8,644 bases of DNA, taken from positions 1 through 8,644 of the forward strand of contig DYTA01000042.1 of NCBI GenBank assembly GCA_020726205.1, read 5' to 3'. The DNA is from Nitrosospira multiformis (lineage in GTDB: Bacteria; Pseudomonadota; Gammaproteobacteria; Burkholderiales; UBA11063). The notes under the pieces are model-generated. The model was not told where the DNA came from, ran no database searches, and saw nothing but the letters and a program-made list of their open reading frames with translations. Numbering within the stretch: the first letter of the stretch is position 1; each line of letters opens with the position of its first letter. Shown here piece after piece: positions 1-6,767 of this stretch. The position numbers and the translations under genes were made by a program.

Positions 1-322
1 TAATTATCATTTGATGAAAAATAATGACTGGGGCAGTGATTTTATCAAAAAGCCAAATACACAAATGCGCTCTGTATGGGCAATAAATCCGCCGAAAAAA
101 GAAGAAAAGAAATTTGGGAAACATCCTACACAGAAACCTTTAGAATTGTTACAAAGAATTATTATGTCGTGTACTAATGAAGATGACCTAATTTTAGACC
201 CATTTACAGGTAGTTCAACAACAGGCGTAGCCGCTAAAAACTTAGGAAGAAAATTTGTTGGTATTGATATTATGCAGGAATATTTGGATTTATCTATAAA
301 TAGGTTGATACAAGGAGTATAA
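1..322 (+). CDS. Beta-class DNA amino-methyltransferase, C-terminal part (N6-adenine or N4-cytosine)
   Basis: The reading frame is open from the window edge (first full codon at base 2), so this is the 3' end of a longer gene. The product should transfer a methyl group from S-adenosylmethionine to an exocyclic amino group of a DNA base, protecting sites from a partner nuclease. Visible motifs are HPTQKP (motif X region) followed by LDPFTGSSTTG (motif I, the FxGxG AdoMet-binding loop) and then FVGID. Motif I lying near the C-terminus is the beta-class order, as in MboII or RsrI methylases. The catalytic (D/S)PP(Y/W) motif is expected upstream and is not in the window, so activity and target base cannot be judged. 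The ATG near base 14 is internal, not the start. Its stop codon touches the start of the endonuclease gene, which strongly suggests one restriction-modification operon. Confidence 0.9.
   Translation, partial: NYHLMKNNDWGSDFIKKPNTQMRSVWAINPPKKEEKKFGKHPTQKPLELLQRIIMSCTNEDDLILDPFTGSSTTGVAAKNLGRKFVGIDIMQEYLDLSINRLIQGV
312..317 (+). promoter_or_regulatory. Shine-Dalgarno site of the restriction endonuclease gene
   Basis: AAGGAG lies 5 bases before the ATG at 323 and sits inside the last codons of the methyltransferase gene. It is one of the best ribosome binding sites in the window and fixes the endonuclease start. Its position means that the nuclease is probably translated from the same mRNA as the methylase, just after the methylase ribosomes terminate. 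Confidence 0.75.
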
Positions 323-943
323 ATGGAACGTAAAGAGGCATTGATAAAACTACAAAAATTAAAAGGTTTGGATTTACATTCATTAGCAAATGATTTGCAA
401 GTGACCGTGTTAAGTGAAGGTGGTAAGGTTAATAAAGGTTGGGCTGGTCATGTAATTGAACGTTATTTGGGATTGCCTATTAATTCAGCGCAGAGTCCTA
501 ATTTTGGGTCGTGGGAATTAAAAACGATTCCATTAAAACGTTTAAAGAACGGTAATCTTCAATTTAAGGAAACTATGGCAGTTACTATGATTGATGACTT
601 TAATGTGAGATTAAAGACTTTTGAAGAAAGTCATTTGTTATCAAAACTAAAAAAATTTGTGTGTGTCGCTCGAATAGTAGGGAGTTCATACAATGAACCA
701 ACTTTTGTACATTCTATCGTATCATTTGATTTGACAGAACAACTATATCAAGATGTTCGCAGTGATTATAATTTAGTTCGAGATTGTTTGTTAGATCCAA
801 TGCGAGGGTTTGATGCATTGACTGGTAAAATGGGGAAATATATTCAACCGAGAACTAAAGGTGCAGGGCATGGTTCAAGAACACGTGCTTTTTATGCAAG
901 ACCATTATTTTTGGCACAGTTTATTAATTTAAATGAAGAGTAA
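323..943 (+). CDS. MutH/Sau3AI-fold type II restriction endonuclease
   Basis: The 206-residue product is predicted to cut double-stranded DNA at the sequence protected by the upstream methylase. It aligns by eye with MutH-like nucleases: KGWAGHVIERYLG (residues 38-50) matches the MutH block carrying catalytic Glu, here E46; SPNFGSWELKT (58-68) supplies the metal-binding E65 and K67 of the DxnExK site; YIQPRTKG (173-180) and RAFYAR (188-193) match the C-terminal MutH block (YLQxRPKA, then RxFYL). The residue at the usual catalytic Asp is N60, also compatible with the MvaI/BcnI spacing of five residues before Glu. This may be a family trait or a loss of activity. The length is close to MutH (about 229 residues), so it is a complete single-domain enzyme. 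The start directly follows the methylase stop. Recognition sequence is unknown; GATC, as for MutH and Sau3AI, is only a guess. Confidence 0.87.
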   Translation: MERKEALIKLQKLKGLDLHSLANDLQVTVLSEGGKVNKGWAGHVIERYLGLPINSAQSPNFGSWELKTIPLKRLKNGNLQFKETMAVTMIDDFNVRLKTFEESHLLSKLKKFVCVARIVGSSYNEPTFVHSIVSFDLTEQLYQDVRSDYNLVRDCLLDPMRGFDALTGKMGKYIQPRTKGAGHGSRTRAFYARPLFLAQFINLNEE

Positions 944-963
944 TTATTAATTGAAAGATATAA

Positions 964-1146
964 GAAATAACTGGTGTACAGGAAAATGCTGTAGAAAAAA
1001 TAAAGTTACTTGCTAACCGTTATAGGAGTCAATGGGATTCTGCTTTATATGACTCAACAGATATTAGATTGTATGGTCATAATGAGTATATTGGTGGTAT
1101 GGCTGATGCTTTTGAAGAGTGCTTGAATATATTGAATAATAAATGA
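964..1146 (+). pseudogene. Start-less reading frame, probable gene remnant
   Basis: The gap between the endonuclease and the ATPase contains a 60-codon frame that opens right after a stop at 961-963 and ends at TGA 1144-1146. Its translation looks protein-like rather than random, with mixed polar and hydrophobic residues such as LLANRYRSQWDSALYD and GGMADAFEECLNIL. There is no ATG, GTG or TTG near its 5' end; the first in-frame TTG and ATG come only in the last third. Adding one A in the run before 968 would join it to a few codons in the frame just after the endonuclease stop (LLIERYKK), but these also lack a start. The likeliest reading is the 3' end of a decayed or deleted gene, or a frameshift. 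I do not recognise the family. Confidence 0.4.
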
Positions 1147-1188
1147 ATATAAAAATTTGGATGAAATTGTATATTAAGGTAAACAAAA

Positions 1189-2181
1189 ATGTTACAGAAT
1201 ATTAACATTAAAAATTTCAAGAAATTTGCTGAATTGGGTTTACAAAATTTTAGTAGAGTGAACGTATTTGTAGGAAATAATAATTCGGGTAAATCAACTG
1301 TGCTTGAGGCTATTTTTTTTGCTATTAATGAAGTTCCGTTAGCATTTTTGGATCGTGCTTTGCGTCGTGCAAAACTACTAGCCAACCCAATGATTGCTAT
1401 AGAAAATGATTTAGATTATATCTTTAATTTAACGACTATCAATAAAACGAGTCACTTTGATTTTGAAGTATCGGATGTTAAGCACAAAGTATTATTTACA
1501 AAAGATGTAGTATATGATTCAATTGATAATCTGAATCAGATGAGCGGACAGAATAGTTTTTTAAAATTACTTGCTAAATATATTTATGATGGCATAGAAG
1601 TACAATTGGTTGTGGATACTAATACAGGAAATGTACAAATCTCAAATATTAACAAAAAAATATGCGTTATTAATATGCTAGATAATAATCTAAATTGGAA
1701 TCATTTATTATTTAACAGAATAATTATTGATAAACATGTAGATGATATTATTGAGTTTTTAAATAATGCATTTAATTTAAATATAGTGAGGTTTGCTGTA
1801 CTAGATAATGAAATATATGTAGATAATGGCTTTCCAAAAATGATACCGATTCGCTATCTTGGTGACGGAATCGTAAAAATAATTGGTATTCTCGCAGTTA
1901 TTATTAGTTCAAGTAATGGTATTTGCTTAATTGATGAAATTGAAAATGGTATTTATTACAAGAATCAACCCAAATTGATTAATTATTTAGATGAAGTGAG
2001 CAAAAAATTCAATGTTCAGTTATTCATTACGACTCACTCGAATGACTTTATTCGTAATTTAGATAGTTTTAGTGATTTAGCCCTTTATCGCCTTAATCCT
2101 AAATTTAATGGTGGAGTAATGCGTTGGGATAAAGAAATAGTGATGGAATATATTGATGATTATTCCGCTGATATTAGGTAA
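1189..2181 (+). CDS. OLD/AAA-type (AAA_15/AAA_21-like) ABC ATPase, probable defence protein
   Basis: The 330-residue product has the full set of ABC-type ATPase motifs: Walker A GNNNSGKS (residues 29-36) directly after an N-terminal NFKKF strand, a degenerate signature RYLGDG (222-227), Walker B CLIDEIENG (246-254) with D249 and E250, and the H-loop TTHS (281-284). This arrangement is typical of OLD-family and AAA_15/AAA_21 ATPases found in phage-defence nucleases. No TOPRIM nuclease domain is fused: the protein ends about 45 residues after the H-loop. The next gene, 5 bases downstream, supplies a TOPRIM-like protein, so the two probably form one complex in the cytoplasm, with ATP binding controlling a nuclease or another effector. 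An AAGG site lies 9 bases before the ATG. The DNA is markedly AT-richer than glnS, which suggests acquisition by transfer. The ATPase family is clear; the defence role is inferred from the partner and the adjacent restriction genes. Confidence 0.85.
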   Translation: MLQNINIKNFKKFAELGLQNFSRVNVFVGNNNSGKSTVLEAIFFAINEVPLAFLDRALRRAKLLANPMIAIENDLDYIFNLTTINKTSHFDFEVSDVKHKVLFTKDVVYDSIDNLNQMSGQNSFLKLLAKYIYDGIEVQLVVDTNTGNVQISNINKKICVINMLDNNLNWNHLLFNRIIIDKHVDDIIEFLNNAFNLNIVRFAVLDNEIYVDNGFPKMIPIRYLGDGIVKIIGILAVIISSSNGICLIDEIENGIYYKNQPKLINYLDEVSKKFNVQLFITTHSNDFIRNLDSFSDLALYRLNPKFNGGVMRWDKEIVMEYIDDYSADIR

Positions 2182-2186
2182 TTACG

Positions 2187-2804
2187 ATGATAAATAAAGT
2201 TATAATTCTTGAGGGTTCTGAAGACTTAACTTTTATTAAATGGTTAATAATAAAGCTTAACATTAATACGCCAACAAGTCTGAAAATAATTGAAGTTCAA
2301 GGTAAGCCACAATTTAAGCCATATATTAAGAGGCATATTATTAATTGTGTGAATGATGAAACTAATCAAATTAACTATAGTAATATGGATATCAAGAATA
2401 TTTTATTAATCAAAGACTTTGATTTAGATGATAGTCCTAATGAATATGAAGAAGAAAAATTAGAATTAGAGAAGTTAGATATTAATTTTGATAAATACTA
2501 TATTTCAGGAACAGAACCAGCACCGTGTACATTAGAAACACTTTTTATTGAAAATGATGGTGAATTATTACGTGAGTTTGTTCAGCTTATCAAAGAGTTT
2601 AATAAACAAAGACAGCCGTGTGGTAAAGATTATTTTGAAAAAGTAAATGATAAATGTTTATTTCATGAATTTTTCAGATTTGTGGGTAAAAAAAGCAAGC
2701 TTAATGATAAATTTTTTGATGATATATTTTATGATAAAGAATTTTCAAAATATCCAGATATTAAGAATTTGGTTAATAGAATACAAAGATTTATAGAGGA
2801 ATAA
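2187..2804 (+). CDS. Small TOPRIM-like (DUF3226-type) protein, partner of the ATPase
   Basis: The 205-residue product begins with a TOPRIM-type motif, VIILEGSED (residues 5-13), in which E9 fits the conserved metal-site glutamate. A second strand, ILLIKDFDLDD (72-82), carries the DxD pair D77/D79. This is followed by GTEPAPCTLETLFIE, like the LE-rich segment after the TOPRIM core in DUF3226 proteins. The C-terminal 60 residues are rich in charged and aromatic residues and unassigned. Stand-alone TOPRIM proteins of this kind commonly sit beside an OLD-like ATPase and are thought to be the nuclease or effector half. The gene starts 5 bases after the ATPase stop, with only a weak AGG upstream, so translational coupling is likely. 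It is AT-rich like the ATPase gene. Assignment to DUF3226 is by eye; DUF4435 (AriB of PARIS) is a less good alternative because the protein is shorter. Confidence 0.7.
   Translation: MINKVIILEGSEDLTFIKWLIIKLNINTPTSLKIIEVQGKPQFKPYIKRHIINCVNDETNQINYSNMDIKNILLIKDFDLDDSPNEYEEEKLELEKLDINFDKYYISGTEPAPCTLETLFIENDGELLREFVQLIKEFNKQRQPCGKDYFEKVNDKCLFHEFFRFVGKKSKLNDKFFDDIFYDKEFSKYPDIKNLVNRIQRFIEE
2795..2800 (+). promoter_or_regulatory. Shine-Dalgarno site of glnS inside the TOPRIM gene
   Basis: AGAGGA lies 8 bases before the glnS ATG at 2809 and overlaps the last codons of the preceding gene. It supports that ATG as the true glnS start. Because no intergenic DNA separates the genes, glnS must be transcribed either through the defence cassette or from a promoter within it. 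Confidence 0.65.
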
Positions 2805-2808
2805 ATAA

Positions 2809-4500
2809 ATGACAGAAAAAATTGAAAATAATGTAACTATTGCAAGTAATTTTATTCGTGCAATTATTGAAGATGATTTAAAAACAGGTAAACATCAGCA
2901 AATTATTACCCGTTTCCCTCCAGAACCAAATGGTTATTTACATGTTGGTCATGCAAAAGCAATTTGTCACAATTTTGGAGTTGCTGAAGATTATCAAGGA
3001 TTATGTAATTTGCGATTTGACGACACTAATCCAGAAAAAGAGAATGACGAATATGTTCGTTCGATTATGGAAAATATTAGTTGGCTAGGTTTTAAATGGA
3101 ATGGTGAAGTTAAATATGCTTCAGATTACTTTGATAAACTATATCAATTTGCTGAGTGGTTTATTGAGCAAGGTTTGGCGTATGTTGATGATTTAACTCC
3201 TGATGAAATGCGGGAATACCGTGGAACTCTAACTCGTCCAGGTAAAAATAGTCCATACCGAGATCGCTCGGTTACAGAAAACTTAGATTTATTTCGTAGA
3301 ATGAAAGCTGGTGAATTTGCTGATGGTGCAAAAATATTACGTCTTAAAATTGATATGGCATCACCTAACATGAATTTACGTGACCCAGCAATTTATAGAA
3401 TTAAACGTTTCCATCATATTCGTACAGGTGATAAATGGTGTATCTATCCAATGTATGATTATACTCATTGCATTTCTGATGCGTTGGAGTCTATTACTCA
3501 CTCATGTTGTTCACTAGAATTTGAGGATCATCGTCCATTATATGATTGGGTTGTTGATAAGTTATTTACCGCTGGATTATTGCCTGCTCGTCCACGCCAA
3601 ATTGAGTTTTCTCGTTTAGAGTTAGGTTATACATTAACTAGTAAGCGCAAATTAAATCAGTTGGTAACTGAAGGTGTCGTTTCTGGGTGGGATGACCCTC
3701 GGATGCCTACTGTATCAGGTATGCGTCGCCGTGGGTATACTCCTACAGGTATACGTTTATTTGCACAGCGTTGTGGAATTTCAAAATCGCCAAACCACGT
3801 GGATATTCCATTTTTAGAAACTGCAATTCGTGAGGAACTTGAGTCAAGTGTACCACGAGTTATGGCGGTTATTCGTCCTCTTAAAGTAGTTTTAACTAAT
3901 TTTATTGATGGTGAAACAGGTTCACGTGAGGCTGATTTTCATCCGCAACATCCAGAATTTGGTAAACGATTATGTGAATTAACTAAAGAAATCTATATTG
4001 ATCAAGATGATTTTCAAGAAACTCCTGAAAAAGGCTTTCAACGTTTAACTATCGGTGGTGAAGTACGCTTACGCCATAGCTATGTAATTAAATGTGATGA
4101 AGTAATTAAATCTGCAGATGGTAGTATTATTGAGTTACATTGTTCTATTGATGCTAATACGCTTGGTAAAAATCCTGAAGGACGTAAAGTTAAAGGTGTT
4201 ATTCATTGGGTTAGTGCGAGTAAAGCTATTTGTGCAGAGGTGCGCTTATATGATCGTTTGTTTACTGAGCTACAACCTGATAATGTCGAGGGGCATGATT
4301 TCTTAGAGTTTATTAATCCTAATTCGTTAGAAGTTGTGACGGCTTACATAGAGCCAGCTATCCACAATGTGCAACCTGAACAACGATATCAGTTTGAGCG
4401 GGTCGGGTATTTTGTTGCTGATCGTTATGATTGTGATTCAGTACAAGGTCGATATGTCTTTAATAAAACAGTTGGTCTTAAAGATACGTGGAAAAAATAG
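2809..4500 (+). CDS. glnS: Glutaminyl-tRNA synthetase
   Basis: This cytoplasmic enzyme charges tRNA-Gln with glutamine using ATP. At 563 residues it is close to E. coli GlnRS (554). The class I signature [12 protein letters not shown] is at residues 37-48, with HVGH at 45-48 as the HIGH motif. The second ATP motif is TSKRKL (277-282), the counterpart of MSKRKL in E. coli. FDDTNPEKE, the GlnRS/GluRS-type block, is intact, as is the C-terminal anticodon-binding barrel ending in QFERVGYF and [11 protein letters not shown], which is typical of GlnRS rather than GluRS. No frame break is visible. Its base composition is richer in GC than the two genes before it. The gene starts 4 bases after the TOPRIM gene and is closed by a strong terminator just after its stop, so it is the last gene of its transcript. 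GlnRS of this type is characteristic of gamma- and betaproteobacteria. Confidence 0.98.
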   Translation: MTEKIENNVTIASNFIRAIIEDDLKTGKHQQIITRFPPEPNGYLHVGHAKAICHNFGVAEDYQGLCNLRFDDTNPEKENDEYVRSIMENISWLGFKWNGEVKYASDYFDKLYQFAEWFIEQGLAYVDDLTPDEMREYRGTLTRPGKNSPYRDRSVTENLDLFRRMKAGEFADGAKILRLKIDMASPNMNLRDPAIYRIKRFHHIRTGDKWCIYPMYDYTHCISDALESITHSCCSLEFEDHRPLYDWVVDKLFTAGLLPARPRQIEFSRLELGYTLTSKRKLNQLVTEGVVSGWDDPRMPTVSGMRRRGYTPTGIRLFAQRCGISKSPNHVDIPFLETAIREELESSVPRVMAVIRPLKVVLTNFIDGETGSREADFHPQHPEFGKRLCELTKEIYIDQDDFQETPEKGFQRLTIGGEVRLRHSYVIKCDEVIKSADGSIIELHCSIDANTLGKNPEGRKVKGVIHWVSASKAICAEVRLYDRLFTELQPDNVEGHDFLEFINPNSLEVVTAYIEPAIHNVQPEQRYQFERVGYFVADRYDCDSVQGRYVFNKTVGLKDTWKK

Positions 4501-4502
4501 TG

Positions 4503-4532
4503 AACATGATGGCTGTGTCCATCATGTTTTTT
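4503..4532 (+). terminator. Rho-independent terminator after glnS
   Basis: A perfect 10-bp stem, AACATGATGG (4503-4512) with CCATCATGTT (4519-4528), encloses a 6-base loop CTGTGT. Six Ts (4527-4532) follow and partly overlap the stem end. It begins 2 bases after the glnS stop codon and should end the glnS transcript, separating it from the exporter gene that follows. Confidence 0.92.
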
Positions 4533-4563
4533 CTGAAGTTTTTTATATTTTGAAAATAGTAAA

Positions 4564-5757
4564 ATGACTAAACAGCAAAAGACAATGGTTTTAACACTTT
4601 TAACCATGATGTTTTTTTTGGGTGTTTCTGCCACAGATATTTATATCGCCTCATTGCCAAAAATGGTATCTGATTTTCATGCATCACCAAGTAGTGTCAA
4701 TTTGACTCTATCAATTTATACTATTGGTGTAGCATTTGCGGTGTTATTTGTTGGTGAAATTAGTAGCCGATATGGTAGACGAGCTATATTGCTTCTTGGT
4801 GTTAGTTGCTTTAGTGTTGCGGCATTTGCAATTGCAATTGTTCCTTGGTTGAGTGTTATCATATTATTGCGAGGGATACAAGCATTTGGTTGTGCTGTAA
4901 TTGTAATTGTTCCACGATTAATCCTTAAAGACTGTATGGATGAACGTGAACAAATTACTGCAAATGGGCTATTATTAATGGGATTGATTATTTCGCCTGC
5001 AGTAGCTCCTGTTTTGGGTGCGTATCTAGCTAAATATTTTGGTTGGCGCAGTTGTTTTTTATTTAGCGCCGCTACGGGAATAGTACTAATTATAGTAGGA
5101 TACTTTGTATTACCTGAAACATTACATAATAAATTGGAGCGATTTCATCCAGTTAAACATTACATGCGGATGTATTTGAAATTAGTAACAAATAGAGTTT
5201 TTTTAGTTTTAACAGCAATGTATGCAACAGGTATTGGTGCATATTTTGCATTTATTGGGGTATCTAGTTACCTATATATAGATCATTGGCATATTAGTCC
5301 ACAGTCTTATTCAATGCTTTATCTCTGGTTGTCGGCTGCATACATGGCTGGTAATCAAATCATGCAGTACTTAAATAAAAAGCGATTTGAACCTGTTAGT
5401 ATTATTGGGGTAGGAGTGTACTCAACTTCAATTGGTGCACTTATCGTACTTTCATCTTGGTTTCTTGATGAAGTTAGATTAACTATGATTGCAGTGACTG
5501 CTGGTGTTATATTTATGAGAGCGGCAAACGCACTAATAAATCCTCCAACACAAATTAAAATTATGAGTCATTTTGATGGTAGTAGTGCACAAGCTTTAGG
5601 GTTGAACATGTGTGTTGGATTTTTAGTTAGTAGTATAGCAATTTCATTAGTGACAATTGTTCCTAGTCAACCATTAGCAAGTCTTTTAACTGTATCAGGA
5701 TCTTTTGTAAGTATTTGTGTAATTGCTTTTTTATCTAGTCGTAAATTATTAGTATAA
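4564..5757 (+). CDS. Bcr/CflA-family MFS drug exporter
   Basis: This 397-residue inner-membrane protein is predicted to have 12 transmembrane helices and to expel small toxic compounds in exchange for protons. The start ATDIYIASLP (residues 23-32) in helix 1 is the Bcr/CflA hallmark, with D25 at the usual membrane acid position. The loop between helices 2 and 3 carries GEISSRYGRR (64-73), a form of MFS motif A in which the usual Asp of SDRxGRR is Ser. A motif-C-like stretch, SPAVAPVLGAYL, lies in helix 5. Length is normal for the family (about 390-410). No good Shine-Dalgarno site precedes the ATG, and an in-frame stop at 4534-4536 rules out a much longer protein. It follows the glnS terminator, so it probably has its own promoter within 4533-4563 or depends on read-through. 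The substrate cannot be deduced. Confidence 0.9.
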   Translation: MTKQQKTMVLTLLTMMFFLGVSATDIYIASLPKMVSDFHASPSSVNLTLSIYTIGVAFAVLFVGEISSRYGRRAILLLGVSCFSVAAFAIAIVPWLSVIILLRGIQAFGCAVIVIVPRLILKDCMDEREQITANGLLLMGLIISPAVAPVLGAYLAKYFGWRSCFLFSAATGIVLIIVGYFVLPETLHNKLERFHPVKHYMRMYLKLVTNRVFLVLTAMYATGIGAYFAFIGVSSYLYIDHWHISPQSYSMLYLWLSAAYMAGNQIMQYLNKKRFEPVSIIGVGVYSTSIGALIVLSSWFLDEVRLTMIAVTAGVIFMRAANALINPPTQIKIMSHFDGSSAQALGLNMCVGFLVSSIAISLVTIVPSQPLASLLTVSGSFVSICVIAFLSSRKLLV

Positions 5758-5777
5758 ATGAATGGAGCATAAATTAA

Positions 5778-6767
5778 ATGTTAGCCGTTGTCGTCAACAA
5801 TAAATGTCAGGATATAGATGATTTAGTAATTGCTAATATATCTACTCCGCAAATTAGAGCTTCAAATCAAGTGTTAATTAAGCTTGCTTATGCAAGTATT
5901 AATCCTGTTGACTATAAATTGTTAGCCAACCATCCACAAATATGGAGTTATCCTTATATCCCATGTTTGGATTTTGTTGGTGAGGTAGTTGAAGTTGGTA
6001 GTGATTGTATTTCATTACAAAAAGGTGATTTGGTTGCAGCTCACGCTAATTTAATTTATGGAGGTGCGTTGGCAGAATATATTATTCAACCAGAACATAT
6101 ATTATTTAAAATACCAGTTGATTTTGACTTAAGATTAGCTGCAGCAATGCCATGTGCTGGTTTAACAGCATATCAAGCGTTAGTTCGTAAAATGAATGTT
6201 CAAGCCAATAAAACTATTTTTATTCAGGCTGGAAGTGGTGGTGTGGGTGGTTTTGCGATTATAATAGCTAAATATCTTGGTTTGACTGTAATTAGCACTT
6301 GTTCACCACATAATTATGATTACGTTAAATTATTAGGTGCTGATCACATTATTGATTATACATCATGTAATGTGTTTGATAAAATCAAGGAATTATTTCC
6401 ATCCGGTGTCGATTATATTTTAGAAACAACAAATAAAAATAATTTACAGCGTGATTTGGATGTTCTAAGCTTTAACGGGCAAATAGCATCAATAATTGGC
6501 ATAATTCATACTCATGACATTTCAGAGTTTACAACTGGGTTTGGATTTCATGAAGTAGCATTAGGTGGTGCATATTTGTCCAATCATTATTCATCTCAAT
6601 GCGATTTAGCACAAATAGGGAGTGAGATATTGGATTTATTGATTAAGGCAAATAAATCCCCACAGATAACAGAGTATAAGTTTGCTGATTTTAAGCAAGC
6701 TTTTAGTGATTTAAAAACTAATAAAAATCCAGGTAAAATAGTAATTAATTTTAATGAGGTAAAATAA
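5778..6767 (+). CDS. Zinc-independent MDR oxidoreductase, quinone-oxidoreductase-like
   Basis: The 329-residue product is a medium-chain dehydrogenase/reductase, expected to use NADPH to reduce a quinone or an alpha,beta-unsaturated carbonyl in the cytoplasm. Seen in the sequence are the family blocks ASINPVDYKLL in the N-terminal catalytic domain, YIPCLDFVGEVVEVG, KGDLVAA, and the Rossmann nucleotide loop QAGSGGVGG (residues 150-158) followed by LGADHIIDY. The cluster of four cysteines that binds structural zinc in alcohol dehydrogenases is absent, which fits the QOR subgroup. The length is normal. GGAG 10 bases before the ATG supports the start. It begins 20 bases after the exporter gene, and its stop overlaps the next start, so the three genes appear to be one operon. 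Substrate is unknown. Confidence 0.87.
   Translation: MLAVVVNNKCQDIDDLVIANISTPQIRASNQVLIKLAYASINPVDYKLLANHPQIWSYPYIPCLDFVGEVVEVGSDCISLQKGDLVAAHANLIYGGALAEYIIQPEHILFKIPVDFDLRLAAAMPCAGLTAYQALVRKMNVQANKTIFIQAGSGGVGGFAIIIAKYLGLTVISTCSPHNYDYVKLLGADHIIDYTSCNVFDKIKELFPSGVDYILETTNKNNLQRDLDVLSFNGQIASIIGIIHTHDISEFTTGFGFHEVALGGAYLSNHYSSQCDLAQIGSEILDLLIKANKSPQITEYKFADFKQAFSDLKTNKNPGKIVINFNEVK

Noticed and set aside
944..1188. Possible non-coding RNA or terminator in the gap after the endonuclease
   Set aside because: No stable GC-bearing hairpin followed by a T-run was found by eye; the only structure noted is the start-less reading frame.
1077..1385. Minus-strand open frame of about 100 codons across the start of the ATPase gene
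   Set aside because: It runs opposite to a gene with clear Walker A motif, its translation is low-complexity and motif-free, and it has no supported start signal.
2769..2797. Promoter-like TTGGTT, 17 bases, TATAGA just before glnS
   Set aside because: The -10 element would overlap the Shine-Dalgarno, so the transcript would start after it; in DNA this AT-rich such matches arise by chance.
1189..2804. Naming the ATPase-TOPRIM pair PARIS (AriA/AriB)
   Set aside because: The TOPRIM protein is shorter and fits a DUF3226-type layout better than the DUF4435 of AriB, and the ATPase is also small; only the general logic is shared.
3144..3371. Minus-strand open frame inside glnS
   Set aside because: Fully antisense to a well-conserved housekeeping gene; best explained as a by-product of its codon pattern.
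4425..4634. Open frames on both strands across the glnS end and terminator
   Set aside because: They read through the terminator hairpin and into the exporter start; neither shows a protein-like sequence.
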